Positions 1-11,045 of a stretch of DNA of 64,000 nt are shown here, one piece after another; position 1 is the first letter of the stretch, and each line of letters opens with the position of its first letter. The notes under the pieces were generated by a model. The model did no database searches. It was not told where the DNA came from and saw only the letters and a list, made by a program, of their open reading frames with translations. The translations under genes and the position numbers were made by a program. Where the stretch lies: assembly GCA_029962745.1 (NCBI GenBank), contig CM057167.1, forward strand, positions 24,632,040 through 24,696,039, written 5' to 3'. This stretch comes from Echinometra lucunter. Taxonomy: Eukaryota; Echinodermata; Echinoidea; Camarodonta; Echinometridae.

Positions 1-295
1 ATTACTTGTAAAAAATGTGAAACACTCAAATTATGAGTTCTTTTTTTTTTTCTTTATGCAGCTCTAATATTGCTAACATGCAGTAAGTTTGGTGTATAAG
101 AAAACTTGGTTTAATAAAACTAAGTTTCATCTTTCAATGATGCTAATGTTCTGAATGAAGTATGTAGTGTGTTTTCAAAACTTTGTTTATTAAAATCTGA
201 AACAAAAGAACAATAGTGTACTGTGTTATAAATTGCTGTATGGAAAATTGGAAATGCTCAAAATTCTGATGACAGGTGCTGTCAAAAGTGAAAGA
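1..295. other. AT-rich flank, no gene seen
   Basis: AT-rich sequence with a short T run near position 40. No splice-flanked open frame, inverted repeat or tandem repeat was found. Confidence 0.5.
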
Positions 296-985
296 AATAC
301 TTACGAAGACACTCAACATCTGATAAATATATTACAAGTGGGCAAAGGTTGATAAAAAAACACTCAATTGTTACTAAAATAAAATCCATCATTTAGCCAT
401 ATTATGCAACAATTTGATCTACTGGGGATCTACTACCTAACAAATGAGTAAATAAAAGCTCAATATATATCCAAATAAAACCCAACAAATAGTAAGAAAA
501 TGCTCAACAATGCTCAATAAACTAGGCGCAGAAAGCAACAGTTGCTTAGTAAATACTCAACAAATGAGAAAGACAATACTCAACAAATAATGAAAATGAC
601 ATATTTCAGCAATATTTGGCATTTTAAAAACCCAACACATGAGTAATAGAATGCTCAACACATAATGAAACCTCGTATTTAAGCAATTGCTGGGTTTTAA
701 ATGCCCAACAAATGGTTATTGAAATGCTTAACACTTGAGAAAAGATACGCGCAATTAAGCAATAGTTGATATAAAAATTACACAATAGATGGTTAAATCA
801 AGACGTTCAACTGTTGAGTAATTGTAATTGCTCAACATCTGAGTGACAGCAATTACTCAATTGTTGGTGGAAACGTGTTACCCAACACTGTTGGTGATTT
901 ATTACTCAACAGTTGAGTTGCAGCCTCCTTGAGCAACGTTGTGTAAAATGTTGAGCAAAATTTTACTCAACATTTTCGCAGTGTA
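296..985. repeat. Array of CTCAACA / TGAGTAA words, probable MITE-derived
   Basis: The words CTCAACA, CCCAACA and their partner TGAGTAA recur about seventeen times at uneven spacing of roughly 20-50 bp, for example near 437, 503, 556, 578, 630, 653, 703, 806, 830, 881, 904 and 965. Many form small palindromes such as CTCAACAGTTGAG. The block ends at TTTTCGCAGTGTA. A related block with TTGGGTAA/TTGGGCAAAA words lies at 19087-19310. It resembles a decayed non-autonomous transposon built from a short palindromic unit. I do not recognise a named family. Confidence 0.5.
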
Positions 986-990
986 TAATG

Positions 991-1680
991 TCATAATAGC
1001 TATCCAAAGGATTTTCCCCCCAAAAAGTTTACAGTCGTAAACAGCGCAGTTAAGCATATTTTATCTCGGAGATGTGAATTCCTGTAATACAATCACTTTT
1101 CTTTTGTTATGTAGTTACGACCATTTTTTTATTTTCATCATTTCTAAAAGTAGACCATTTGCATTTTGTTATACATGCTCCTGCGTGAAATTTTGGGCTT
1201 TAATAATAGCATCGTAAAGTTATGTAAGGGTTAGTCAGACGGTCAGACATTTTCTCGTCTTCTTATTCAACTTAAAAAAAATACCCCGCACCAATAACAT
1301 TTTATTGTACATCTTTTGAATGTAACGTTATGCTTAAATTAGTCAGCTAGTAGAGCCTAGTCTATACTGTACTTTTGCTCTTTTTTTTTTGCTCTGACTT
1401 TTGAAAATGTGTCACATTGGATAGTATTGGTGTGGAAACATCTCATGCATCAAGCTTATAGCTCTGTATTTTTCATTTTATCTACAACTGTAAATGTATA
1501 ATGATCGTAAATTTCCTCTGTGTTTATTCCTCTGTTATCGTACATTAAAGAAATTATTGTGCTAGAGGCACGTTTATCAACGTGTGCATGTGTGTGTTTC
1601 TTTAAAAAAAGCACACTTTTTATTCTGGTCATGATTATACTATGTGATGTGGTTAACCATGCATAGCTGGATAAATTAAT
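991..1680. other. AT-rich intergenic DNA, possible SINE tail
   Basis: No gene is seen. The stretch near 1565-1605 (ATCAACGTGTGCATGTG, then an A run) resembles the 3' tail of the SINE at 2299-2490, so it may be a lone tail fragment. Everything else looks like unique AT-rich DNA. Confidence 0.3.
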
Positions 1681-1699
1681 AGTAATAAATGAAATGACA

Positions 1700-1822
1700 C
1701 CCCCCCCCCCCCGACAAATAAAATGAAATGAAATGAAAAATAAAAGAATAAATGAAAATGAAATAAAATAAAATAAAACAAAACGAAATGAAATAAAATG
1801 AAATAAAATGAAATAAAATAAG
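1700..1822. repeat. C run followed by AAATG/AAATA pentanucleotide repeat
   Basis: A run of about 13 C is followed by about 100 bp of AAATG and AAATA pentamers. This is a simple repeat. The long open frame on the minus strand here is a product of the repeat. Confidence 0.85.
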
Positions 1823-1981
1823 ATTTTAAAATCTTAAAATATTCTACGTTCAAGTGAGCAAAGGTAAACTTTGTGAATGGTGCAAAATTCAGGCTTGAAA
1901 AGAATTGGTATTAATTGTTCTTATTGGTATCAGCAGTGGCGTACCGTAGGTCAACGCATTGGGGGGGGGGGGGGCACCGAG

Positions 1982-2231
1982 CATGACCGTACGCAGAATT
2001 TTTTTGAGGGGGGGCAAGGCGCGTAAAATTTTTGAAGAAATGCGAAAGCGATGGAGCGAAGCGACCGAGATGGTCATGAGGGCGCTTTTGCATTTTTAAA
2101 ATTGAAATTGAAGGAGCTGGTGCATACTTTTGGTGGATTTTTTGGATAATTTTTAGTTTAAAAAAATGTCAAGTATTCAAAATTTCTAGGGGGGCAACCT
2201 CCACCCTGCCCCACTGCTGCGTGCAGCCATG
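1982..2231. mobile_element. MITE family D, copy 1
   Basis: The block opens with CATGACCGTACGCAG and closes with CTGCGTGCAGCCATG, an imperfect terminal inverted repeat. The interior (GGAGCGAAGCGACCGAG, then an A/T-rich part, then G runs at both edges) matches the blocks at 32126-32392 and, reversed, at 18190-18435. Three copies with the same ends and interior make this a dispersed non-autonomous DNA element. The superfamily is not clear. Confidence 0.6.
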
Positions 2232-2298
2232 GCAGCACCGAGTGGAAGGTTTGTGCGGGTGTGTGTGGTTATTTCTATCATGTTAACAATAACATGTC

Positions 2299-2490
2299 GT
2301 AGAGGTGCCAAAGTCGAGTGGTTTAAGGCGCTTGACTGGAAACGCGAAGGTCCGGCGGGTTCGATCCCCGGCACGGCACATATGCCCTTGAGCGAGGCAT
2401 TTTTATCTACATTGCTGTTTTATCGTCTATCAAATAAAGTGATGTGCTATTTTGATATCAACGTGTGTATGTGTTGTTGAAAAAAAATAA
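2299..2490 (+). mobile_element. tRNA-derived SINE, copy 1
   Basis: The head looks like a class II tRNA: an A-box-like stretch (GTCGAGTGGTTTAAGGCG) and a B box (GGGTTCGATCCCCG) with the usual spacing. A non-tRNA body with the motif TGCCCTTGAGC-AGGCATTTTA follows, ending in an A-rich tail. A second copy with the same head, body and tail lies on the minus strand at 25183-25391, which shows a retroposon family and not a functional tRNA gene. The body motif resembles one I know from SINE tails of other aquatic animals; that is from memory. Confidence 0.75.
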
Positions 2491-2599
2491 GGACAGTAAT
2501 CTTGAAGCAAGATTTTCAGGGACGTGAAGCGTTTAAAATTTTTTTTGAAATGATGCATTTTGCATCAGATACCACTCTGTTTTTTAAATCCTTCTCCTT

Positions 2600-2700
2600 T
2601 CTTTCTCTTCTTCTTCTTCTTTTTTTTTTTTTGCCAGCCGATTGGGGGGGGGGGCGGCACGTGCCCCCCGTGTCCCCCCGTAGTTACGCCACTGGGTATC
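2600..2700. repeat. T/G homopolymer runs with a CAGTGGCGTA-type terminus
   Basis: A TTC/T run leads into about ten G, then G/C runs, ending at GTAGTTACGCCACTG. Read in reverse this is CAGTGGCGTAACTAC, the kind of end seen on hAT-like elements. Related ends occur near 1932, 5290 and 33018. It is probably a decayed element end; the partner end was not found. Confidence 0.35.
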
Positions 2701-2849
2701 AACTGTATAATGCATAAGAATCTTCATATTCTCATGGCTTTAAGACAATTTATGATGGAATATTTGTATTTTGCGTATATTCTAATATGCATAATAAACA
2801 TGTCTTTCTTGAGTGAGGAGTAAGGTAGTTTTATTGATAATTTCGAAAT

Positions 2850-3430
2850 AGACCTTTTTTTTGGGGGGGGGGGTAAGTTTGACACTTCAGCAGGCATTCT
2901 TTATCAGACATATAATATCACGACGTATGGTCATGCAAGAACATCGAGCAATGAGTCAATCACTAATCATTCATTCATTGATCAGTCTTTCTCTCACTCC
3001 TGTCTTTTGTTCTCCTTCATCTCCTTCTCTCCCGTCTATTACGTCAGTGTCTCCCTATCTTTCTCTCATGATTGGTCCTACTGTACTCTTCATCTCTGTC
3101 CTACTATGCCCCTTCTCAACTGCTTCCATTCATTTTTTTTTTTCTGCATGGATGTCTGTTTTCTCCCTTTCCTTTTATCTATACCTGTCTCCCTTATAAA
3201 TGAATTGTCTCCCTTAATAAAGACTAGCATATAAATCAAAATCCAAACTTACTGTTGATTGAGTCCAGTTATACTTTTTGTTTATTGAACTTAAAATGAA
3301 TGATAACTTTCACGATTTTAATTGTCTGCCATATTAAAAAAATAAAAGTTCTAAAAGTTCCAAACAAAGGTCTTTACCATGGGTGCAAAATTAAGTAGAC
3401 AAGTCATCTTTTATGGATCTGGGGGGGGGG
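2850..3430. other. G run, then T/C-rich DNA, no gene
   Basis: A G run at about 2861-2872 precedes pyrimidine-rich sequence of low complexity to about 3200. The open frames here are pyrimidine artefacts with Ser/Leu/Phe-rich translations. No splice context or family motif is seen. Confidence 0.4.
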
Positions 3431-3432
3431 GG

Positions 3433-3601
3433 GGGTGTTTCATAAAGCTGTTCGTAAGTTACGAACGACTTTACGAACGACAGGAACATGTTCTTGGGTG
3501 GTAATCAGATTCTCATTCATTTACATGTAGCATAAGAAGGTATCACCAAAGTCGTGCGTAAAGTCGTTCGTAACTTACGAACAGCTTTATGAAACACCCC
3601 C
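3433..3601. mobile_element. MITE family A, copy 1
   Basis: Inverted ends: GGTGTTTCATAAAGCTGTTC at the left and its reverse complement at the right. Inside are further palindromes built on GTTCGTAAGTTACGAAC. The left end abuts a 15-G run. Copies with the same ends and interior lie at 53576-53895 and 61316-61481. Non-autonomous DNA element; superfamily not assigned. Confidence 0.8.
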
Positions 3602-4059
3602 CTGATCTATAAACCTATCGGTTTTAGAGAATTTTCTTGAAAACACGTTCTTACCTTGACCCCTATGAAGCATGTTCCTATGAATCACATTTGGCTTGAT
3701 TAGACCAAATTAAAAGGAAGGAGGAGGGAAAGGGAGCCTGGAGGGAGGGGAGGGGAGGGGGGATGCAGAACTTGATCTTCAGACTTGTCACTTCATAGTA
3801 ATCATGCATGTGTTGCCTATTCTCTCGAAATTTCAAGAACATTAACTTCAAACTTGGTGCTAGTATGCATCACCATAGGAAGACGATTAGATTAGATTTT
3901 GGGGTAATAGGTCAAAGGTCACAGAGGTCAATTCCGATATTGCCGGTGTTAGACTTGTTAATACGGTATATAAAAAACCTCGATGAGGTACGGACTTTTA
4001 AAAAGCTTTGAAATTGAAATTACCACAAGCTGTGTCAAATCAAAACCATGCAGTGTCAT

Positions 4060-4262
4060 TGTTGAATTATTAACACTAGTGCAGCGTCAAAAACTGATCA
4101 CCAGCAGTAGTGTCAAATTAACACCAAGAAGTGCCAGGTGATTACTTGTAAACACCATCACGGTATAATTTCAACACCTGTCGGTGTGGTACTCTATTGA
4201 CATTGGAGCGGTGTTAGATTTATCACCCTTGGTGTTAAATCTAACACCGCTCTTTTTGCAGT
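4060..4262. mobile_element. Small element with a perfect 16-bp hairpin
   Basis: AACACC/GGTGTT words recur through the block. It ends in a perfect inverted pair, GAGCGGTGTTAGATTT (4206-4221) and its complement (4237-4252), separated by 15 bp and followed by TTTTTGCAGTATA. The layout resembles the palindromic-word element at 296-985 with a different core word. Confidence 0.5.
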
Positions 4263-4560
4263 ATACCCCATCCCCAGCCAATGCTATAAACTCATTGATT
4301 GTATGGAAGCCATTATCTCATGGCTGATAAGAAAATGGAGTCATCTTTCTTTTCTTCAGCTTTATAATCCGGAAGACGTTCAATTTCTATCTAACCGTAC
4401 CTATCTTGTGTTTTAATGAATTTATAGGATGGCGTTCATCTCAGCATTTCTCATGTTTAAAGAAACATAGATCTTTTTGAAATGGTTTTACGTTACTCTG
4501 TGAGAAGCTCTTTTCTCAATACACAACAGTGTTTGTGCAGAGTGACTTTTAATGTAAATT
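4263..4560. other. No feature seen
   Basis: AT-rich sequence without supported coding potential or repeats. Confidence 0.4.
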
Positions 4561-4675
4561 TTTCTATTTATTTATTTAATTATTCATTTATTTATTTATT
4601 TATTTATTTATTCATTTATTTCTTCATTCATTTCTTCATTTGTTTCTTCATTTATTTCTTCATTCTATTCATATT
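4561..4675. repeat. TTTA/TTCA tetranucleotide microsatellite
   Basis: A degenerate run of TTTA, TTTC and TTCA units. Its hydrophobic open frame is an artefact. Confidence 0.85.
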
Positions 4676-5936
4676 TCTAAAGTTTCGTAGCTGCGTTCTA
4701 GAACGGATCTCCGGACACAAATGTGCTTTTAAATTTAAGGGTATCAAAGTGACAGAATAATCAGCTAGATGATGGCTGTCGCTCAACAGGAAGAAGAAAT
4801 GCGGATGGATTCTTGCCGGAAAAAATATATAAATGCACCCTAAATTTTGAACTGAAGGTGATTTATTTAAGGTGTCTCTAGATTACTTCCTATATTAACA
4901 ATCATCGGATTATAACAAAGAAAGAAGGAAGCAGGTGTTCTGGGTTAGAAGGTTTAACTCAACCGTTAATTTTTAATGACATCACTGTAACCTTCTTACC
5001 TGTCAGGTTTTCGAACCTTTTCGTACAATCACTGAACAGGGAAATGAGTTTTAACTAGGTGACCTTTATTGTTAGAAACGGGTAGCAGTAATTATAATAT
5101 GATTGTTATTTTTTGAGATGCCATTCTTGGCCACCAGTCTTCCGGCCCTGACAAGTTAAGACGTAAGATTTCCTATCATTTGGAAGGTTATGGTCACCGG
5201 CAGTGCAACGTGATGTTTTTCGTTGTGTGTGTGTGTGTGTGTGTTTGTGGGAGGGGGGGGGGTATACTTCACGGGTTTTTTTTTTCCCAGTGGCGTATGA
5301 TTATATGTTAGACTCTGGACAAGGAAAATTGCTCAGCTCACGATCGTCAGTGATCGTCCATGGCAAGAAAACAACTGTACGGACCCTTTTGAGAAGTACG
5401 TGTTGTATTTTTTGTGTTCGTTGTTAGAAGTCTTACAATTTCAGACTGACAAATGATTACTTGAATTTTTGGCCGCATTTTCCTCTGCCGGGTTGAAAAT
5501 CTCAGGAGGGCCAATAGCCTCCCACATTAGAAACCAGGAGCAGTAATTATAATAATTATTATTTTGCGAGATGCCATTCTTGGCCATTCCTTTAAAATGA
5601 GCTAGTGTACCCTTTCATCATGTTCATAACACTCAGTCCTAGTCTGCAGCGAAAAACAGATGTGAAAATCTGGCATTACATAATATTTTCGTATATCAAC
5701 TGTATGTTGCTATATCTCCCCTTGTAAAACGTTTCTCACTGAATGTTTAGAAGTGTTTAGATAAATGTGCACGGTCTATCATGCACTATCCTGGGTTATT
5801 TATGCTAACATGCCCTATTGTGTCCCCACCCTGCAATATTTTTTTTTTTTTTTGGGGGGGGGGGGGAGACGTGTCCCCCTGCCCCCCCCCCCCCTCCCCC
5901 TGGAATGACGCCCATGGACTGTCAACGAAATTAATT
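4676..5936. other. Intergenic DNA with GT microsatellite and G/C runs
   Basis: No gene was found. It contains a GT microsatellite at 5224-5244 next to a G run, and paired G and C runs at about 5857-5896. The phrase AGTAATTATAATA(T/A)..GAGATGCCATTCTTGGCCA occurs twice (about 5088-5136 and 5532-5586), a small direct duplication. Confidence 0.45.
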
Positions 5937-6430
5937 CGGCAGAGAAATTGTCGGCGAGGCAATTGTCACATTATTGTCGAAATAATTCGGTGGAGCATAA
6001 TTCGGAGGAGCAAATATCTAGTCGGAGTAATTGTCGGCGGAGCATATGTCGGCGGAGCAAATGTCGTCATTTCCGAGCTAATGTCGGGGAGCAAATGTCG
6101 TCGTTTCGGAGCATATGTCGGCGGAGCAATTGTCGACGGAGCAAATGTCGGCGGAGCATATGTCGGCGGAGCAAATGTCGTAATTTCCGAGCTTATGTCG
6201 GCGGAGCAAATGTCGTCGTTTCGTAGCACATGTCGGCGGAGCAATTGTCGGCGGAGCAAATGTCGGAGGAGCAAATGTCGTCGTTTCAGAGCATATGTCA
6301 GTGGAGCAGTTGTCGGCGGAGCAAATGTCGGCGGAGCATATGTCGGCGGAGCAAATGTCTGCGGAGCAATTGTCGCGGAGCACTTGTCGGAATTTTCGGA
6401 GCAGTTGTCGGCGGAGCATATGTCCAGTAA
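5937..6430. repeat. 15-bp minisatellite, unit GGCGGAGCAAATGTC
   Basis: About thirty tandem 15-bp units vary mainly at the AAAT/ATAT/AATT position. Several units are interrupted by CGTTTC or ATTTCC inserts. Because 15 is a multiple of three, long open frames appear on both strands with pentapeptide periodicity. There is no start context, splice site or conserved domain to support translation, so I call it a minisatellite. Confidence 0.9.
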
Positions 6431-7176
6431 TATGGTGCGTCAGTAGAGCATGCCAATTTGTTATGGAAAATAGAGCCCATTAGATATTAAGAAGGGACCC
6501 CCCCCCCCCCCGCCCGTGCAGGAAAAAAACACTAGTGCACTATATATAAAAATTCAAGTGATGAAATTTTAGTCACTATTCTACATACACTATTTGCTAT
6601 TTCATTTTATTGTGTTTTAAAGCATTATATTGGCCCATTGTGTAGCCTATGTTAGATTATGTTAAGTTCATTAAAAAAAATCAATATATTTTGAGCTTAC
6701 TAGAGGGTAAAAGATGATATGTAGAAGTAATTTCACGGGGCCGTTTAATCTGACCAGGGTTCATTTAAATATTAACATATCAAAATCAATAATTTTTAAA
6801 GAACGCAGCGCAAAGGCAGACGGTTTATCCATAGAGATGCATGCCATGCAGGGGCTGCGGAAGCGGGGGGGGGGGGGGGGGGGGGGGTGGTTGTTGTGGG
6901 AGGGATGCAGCCCCCTTCAATTTTAGGTAGGCCTATTGTTTTTAAATTGCAAAAAACAAACAAAAACAAAAAAACTCGCAAAAACTATCATTTGTAAAAT
7001 GTTTATATTTAACGTACTTATAGGCTTGCAAGACAATAAAAAACAACAACAAAAAACCAAGGGGTCCAGGGGCGGAGCCCGTGTCAGACCCCACCCACCC
7101 CCATTCTTTAAAAAAAAATCCTAAAGCAGTTCCTGCCATGGGTGCAGATCTAGAGTTTCCGTCCCATTATGCCTTT
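6431..7176. other. Intergenic DNA with C14 and G23 runs
   Basis: No gene seen. Homopolymer runs occur at about 6498-6511 (C) and 6865-6887 (G, the longest in the window). An A-rich stretch with AAC/AAAAC words lies at about 6950-7055. Confidence 0.4.
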
Positions 7177-7191
7177 CCCCCCCCCCCCCCC

Positions 7192-7231
<40 letters not shown>

Positions 7232-7255
7232 TGACAATTCGGGATCTTTCTCTCA

Positions 7256-7294
<39 letters not shown>

Positions 7295-7423
7295 GCTCTC
7301 TCTCTATCTCTCTCTCTTTCCTATATCACATTTATTTACACTTCTTTCTTTTTCTTCTTCTCTCTTTGTCTTTGTGTCTCTCTTTGACCATCTGGGATAC
7401 GTTCCATTTTATCTCCCCCCACC

Positions 7424-7465
<42 letters not shown>
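7177..7465. repeat. C run and CT-dinucleotide microsatellites
   Basis: A run of about 16 C is followed by three CT/TC blocks (about 7193-7231, 7256-7321 and 7430-7462) separated by slightly diverged pyrimidine-rich sequence. The words TTGAC-A-T-GGGAT recur between blocks, so the whole may be a larger tandem duplication. The Ser/Leu open frame is an artefact. Confidence 0.9.
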
Positions 7466-7468
<3 letters not shown>

Positions 7469-7979
7469 TTCCAAGCATGTGCACAGGCTATACCAGAGGA
7501 CTTTGGCTTTAAATCCGAATGAAGACGTATATATTTCTAGTTCTAAAATGGTATATTCAAATGAATGTAATTCCCTTCTATTTAGCTTTATTAAGTTAAA
7601 AATCATGTGACAGGGGTCGCAGGAAAAATACTGTTATTCTACGAAACACGAACATAAACATATCAATTAACAAGTTAATATCAACTTAGTGTGTACATTT
7701 TGTGACCATCTATCACAAAACGACCAATAAGCACTGATAAATCGGAAATTTAGCTCTTTTTTTTACATTTTAACATAGTTTGAAAGCTTAGACTCCCAAT
7801 TTTCAAAATAATATATAGCTTGCCTTGTCTAGACCATGCAAAGCCTTTGAAATGACTGCCTTTTAAAATGTCTGTGACATGAGAGCTGATTGTCAGACAG
7901 ACTAATCACCGAAATGATAGATATAAAACAGGACGTAAAGAGGAGTGGCCATGCAGGGGCGCCCTATTGATGTCTCATT

Positions 7980-8167
7980 TAGAGTACCTACATAAAGAGA
8001 GTAGCGACAACCCAAGATTTGAACGCCATTTTGTTTCACTGTTACGCAACATTTCTATTCAATTCCGATAAGCAAACGGGTGTTCGAAATAGAAAGAATT
8101 TGAACGCCATTTTGTTTCCCAAGAAGTAGGACGTCTATGTCGCTACTCTCTTTATGTAGGTACTCTA
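7980..8167. mobile_element. Non-autonomous hAT-like element (188 bp)
   Basis: The ends are perfect inverted repeats of 30 bp, starting TAGAGTACCTACATAAAGAG. They are flanked by an exact 8-bp direct repeat, GTCTCATT, at 7972-7979 and 8168-8175. An 8-bp target duplication with T/CA-starting ends is the hAT pattern. The interior has a direct repeat, TTTGAACGCCATTTTGTTTC, at about 8019 and 8099. There is no coding capacity. Perfect ends suggest recent activity. Confidence 0.85.
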
Positions 8168-8206
8168 GTCTCATTGTAAGGTTGAGTGAAAACTCCTTAT
8201 TATTAA

Positions 8207-8613
8207 CCCATTCGTGATAGAGGTCCACATTTTGTGGTTTGGCCTAATATCTTTTGATAGCAAAGCCCTAAAAATCATACCAAATACATGAGCAGAAAGA
8301 GCAAAAAATTCTATACAAACTGTGCCCATTTTGGTTGCATCAATATTCATTGTTTGATGCTGAATTTTTTTTAAAGGAAAATAAGCATTAAAATCCTTAA
8401 ATTGGCAATGTGATAGAAGGTTTAAAATCACCATTTTCCCCTGCAAATTGGCAACTTTTGACTTCTCATCATAATTCTGTCAATTTATATTCATTTCAGA
8501 TACATGACGTTTTATAAGAAAAATGTAGCAATAAAATAAGAATGTTGGTGTTGCCAATTTGAAGAATAAAAGCTGATCAAATTAGGCTTTAAATAATTCC
8601 TGTCACGAATGGG
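8207..8613. mobile_element. Non-autonomous piggyBac-like element (407 bp)
   Basis: The element starts CCCATTCGTGA and ends TCACGAATGGG, and lies between two TTAA tetranucleotides (8203-8206 and 8614-8617). TTAA duplication plus CCC...GGG ends is the piggyBac signature. There is no transposase frame. The open frame on the minus strand in this block is not supported as a gene. Confidence 0.85.
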
Positions 8614-8617
8614 TTAA

Positions 8618-10016
8618 CTACGAAGGGATTATCAGATCAGGCTCAAACTTGGAGAAATTTCGAAGGAGGTTTACTTCTCTCCTTCTTTAGATTTTGAAAG
8701 CCACATAGTTAATAACTTCTGAGTTATGCACACATTTTAATATGAAGTTTTATATCCAGCTTGCTGATATACATCTATTTTTAAATTTTCCCAAAGTGGT
8801 ATAATTTTAAAACAAAACAAAAAACAACAACAACAACAAAAAAAAAACCCACACATTTTTACATCACAAATGCCTCACAAATTTGATCAGAACTGATGGT
8901 AGATCAATTACAGAAAATACAAAAACCCTAAAATCAACTTTTTGATCCCAAGCTATCTATTTGAGCTGTTTACTCTGCAACTCATATTGCAACTTAAGTT
9001 AGTCGTTTTGTGGACGGTGCAGGGACAAAATTGTGATTAAATTATTATATATTTTAAATCTTCTTTTACATGTGTACATCTCACGTGTATAAAAGCTATT
9101 TTGTTATATATTGCTTCTGTTATTTCCTTATTCTGGTTAATCATGCCATTTTGTTAGATAACAGTTACAGGGATTTTTCTCTTTATTCATTTGTGTTTTT
9201 ACAATTAATTTACAAAAAAAAAAAGGAGAAAGGAATACAGATTTTTTTTGTCAAACGATCTCCTTAAATAACAGCTATAAATACAATTTCATGCTCTGCT
9301 TTGTGTCTGTTTAATTTCCTATTTGTTTATAAACTTAACGTTACCTACTTTATGTCGATTTATTTATGTTTATGTTTATGTTTATGTATGAAAGAAGAAC
9401 AGAATATTGATATTTATCAGTGAAGTTCAATAAAGACGAATTTTCATCATTTCACAATCAATTTGGATTATTATTTTGTTAGCTTAAGCCTTCTAATGAG
9501 TTTCTGCCATCGATATGTACAGAATCTATAGAGATGTATACTTATTACTTTGTATATCGATGGTTTCTGCAGGCTTCTTCAGACTGGCGCTGAATCGCCG
9601 TAGATGGGGTATCGGCAGTCGGACAGTACGAGAGAATAGGATCCCTTGTTTAGGGTATCAAAAGGGTATCAAACGAAGGGCTCGACTAGAGGTCGGAGGC
9701 GGGGCAAAAGAAGCGTGACGTCATGAAATGAATTTACGCACACAACGTATATTGTACTGTGCAACACAGCTGTTTCTCTGGCAGATCTAGACATAATTCC
9801 CTCATGTTATTCTCCTTATATGATAGAATTAAAATATATTTCAGTAAAATGCTTTAAAAAAAAAATGACATTCCCCTTTTCTTTTTTTTGAATGATGTCT
9901 ATCTACTAACTGTACATCAATACTTCTACCCATCTCTAGTCAAGTTCGAAGGACCGATCTACTGGGTCTACTCAAGCTCTTAATATATTAGTAAACATTG
10001 TTTACAGTACCAGTAC
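8618..10016. other. AT-rich intergenic DNA
   Basis: No gene is supported. Minor repeats: an AAC run at about 8819-8840 and TTTATG units at about 9360-9386. The phrase GGGCTCGACTAGAGGTCGG at about 9672-9690 has inverted partners near 12588-12640. Confidence 0.4.
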
Positions 10017-10049
10017 ATGAAAAGAAAAAAATGTAATAAACCCTTTGGT

Positions 10050-11045
10050 TACCGAACAGAGAACTCTAGCCATCATCTTACTGTAGAGAGATTCAAAGCA
10101 CCTATGTTTCCACCATGGTTGTTAACGGAGCCAGCAGTGTCAACTGACTTGGCTAGTGAGGTAAACAAAACAGATAATCCATTATTTTTGCAACAGAAAA
10201 GCATAGAGTTGATAAATACGAAATGGTTTTTACCAAGTATTCACAGATGGCTCCAAACTCCCCAAAGAAGGGCGCTGTTCTGCAGCCTTTTGTGTACCAG
10301 CATTTTCTTATCAACAATCAAAGAGAATGTCAGATAATACATCATCTTATAGAGCCGAACTGGCAGCTAAAATGCTGGCCCTCAATTGGCTTCAACAATT
10401 AGATATCTACGTAGGAGCAGTCCTTTTCAGTGATTCATTAAGTGCGTTATTAGCTATCAAGAACAAAAGAGAAGAAAATTTCATCACAGAAATACTTTTG
10501 AGTTTAACACATCTAAAATACAAAAACATCGACGTTTGCTTTGAATGGATCCCCTCTCACTGCAGATTAATGGGTAATGAATGTGCGGACTTTTTTCCTA
10601 AGACAGCTCTTAATAAACATATTGAAATAACGAACTACCTCACACTGTCAGAAACAAACGGCATCTTAAAAAATATTTCACAGACCTTCGGTAGTTAAGA
10701 TGGCAAAACTCCCCTAATTCGCACTACAAAATGATTCAAAGTTCGGTATCACCAACCTTTAAATGTGAACTAGAACGGGGAAAGGAAAAGTTAATCCGCC
10801 GTTTGCGGCTAGGAAGTATAATGAAAATACATCCAACGGGACACTGTAAATCATGTCCAGAAGTAGAAACAGTAGAACATTATTTAGCAAACTGCCCGAA
10901 ATATATCATAGAACGAGCCATGCTACTCTCTGAAACAAACCTTACCAATCCGGAAGATATTCCCGGACTCCTTAAATCATCAGAGACTAATATTCAAAAT
11001 GCTATTTTTCGTTTCGTTCAAAGAACGAAACGTTTCGACCCATAA
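10050..11045 (+). mobile_element. Degraded LINE 3' end: RNase H domain plus Zn-knuckle
   Basis: Three frames together give the end of a non-LTR retrotransposon protein. The first RNase H aspartate motif (VFTDGSK) is read near 10230-10250. The next frame (from 10327) continues with YRAELAAK (Glu), LFSDSLSAL (Asp) and WIPSHCRLMGNECAD (His/Asp). The third frame (from 10731) gives a C-x2-C...H...C knuckle (CKSCPEVETVEHYLANC). Frameshifts near 10300 and 10690-10730 break it. The RNase H domain points to an I/R1-type LINE; the clade is not resolved. The reverse transcriptase is missing, so the copy is 5'-truncated and dead. Confidence 0.8.

Noticed and set aside
2299..2380. Functional tRNA gene
   Set aside because: The head has A and B boxes, but the sequence continues into a SINE body and has a second copy with the same body and tail elsewhere in the window.
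5781..6446. A 221-codon open frame with GGANV/GGAYV repeats
   Set aside because: It is created by the 15-bp minisatellite; several frames on both strands are open, and there is no start context, splice site or domain.
7081..7610. Ser/Leu-rich open frame of 143 codons
   Set aside because: Pure CT/TC microsatellite with poly-C.
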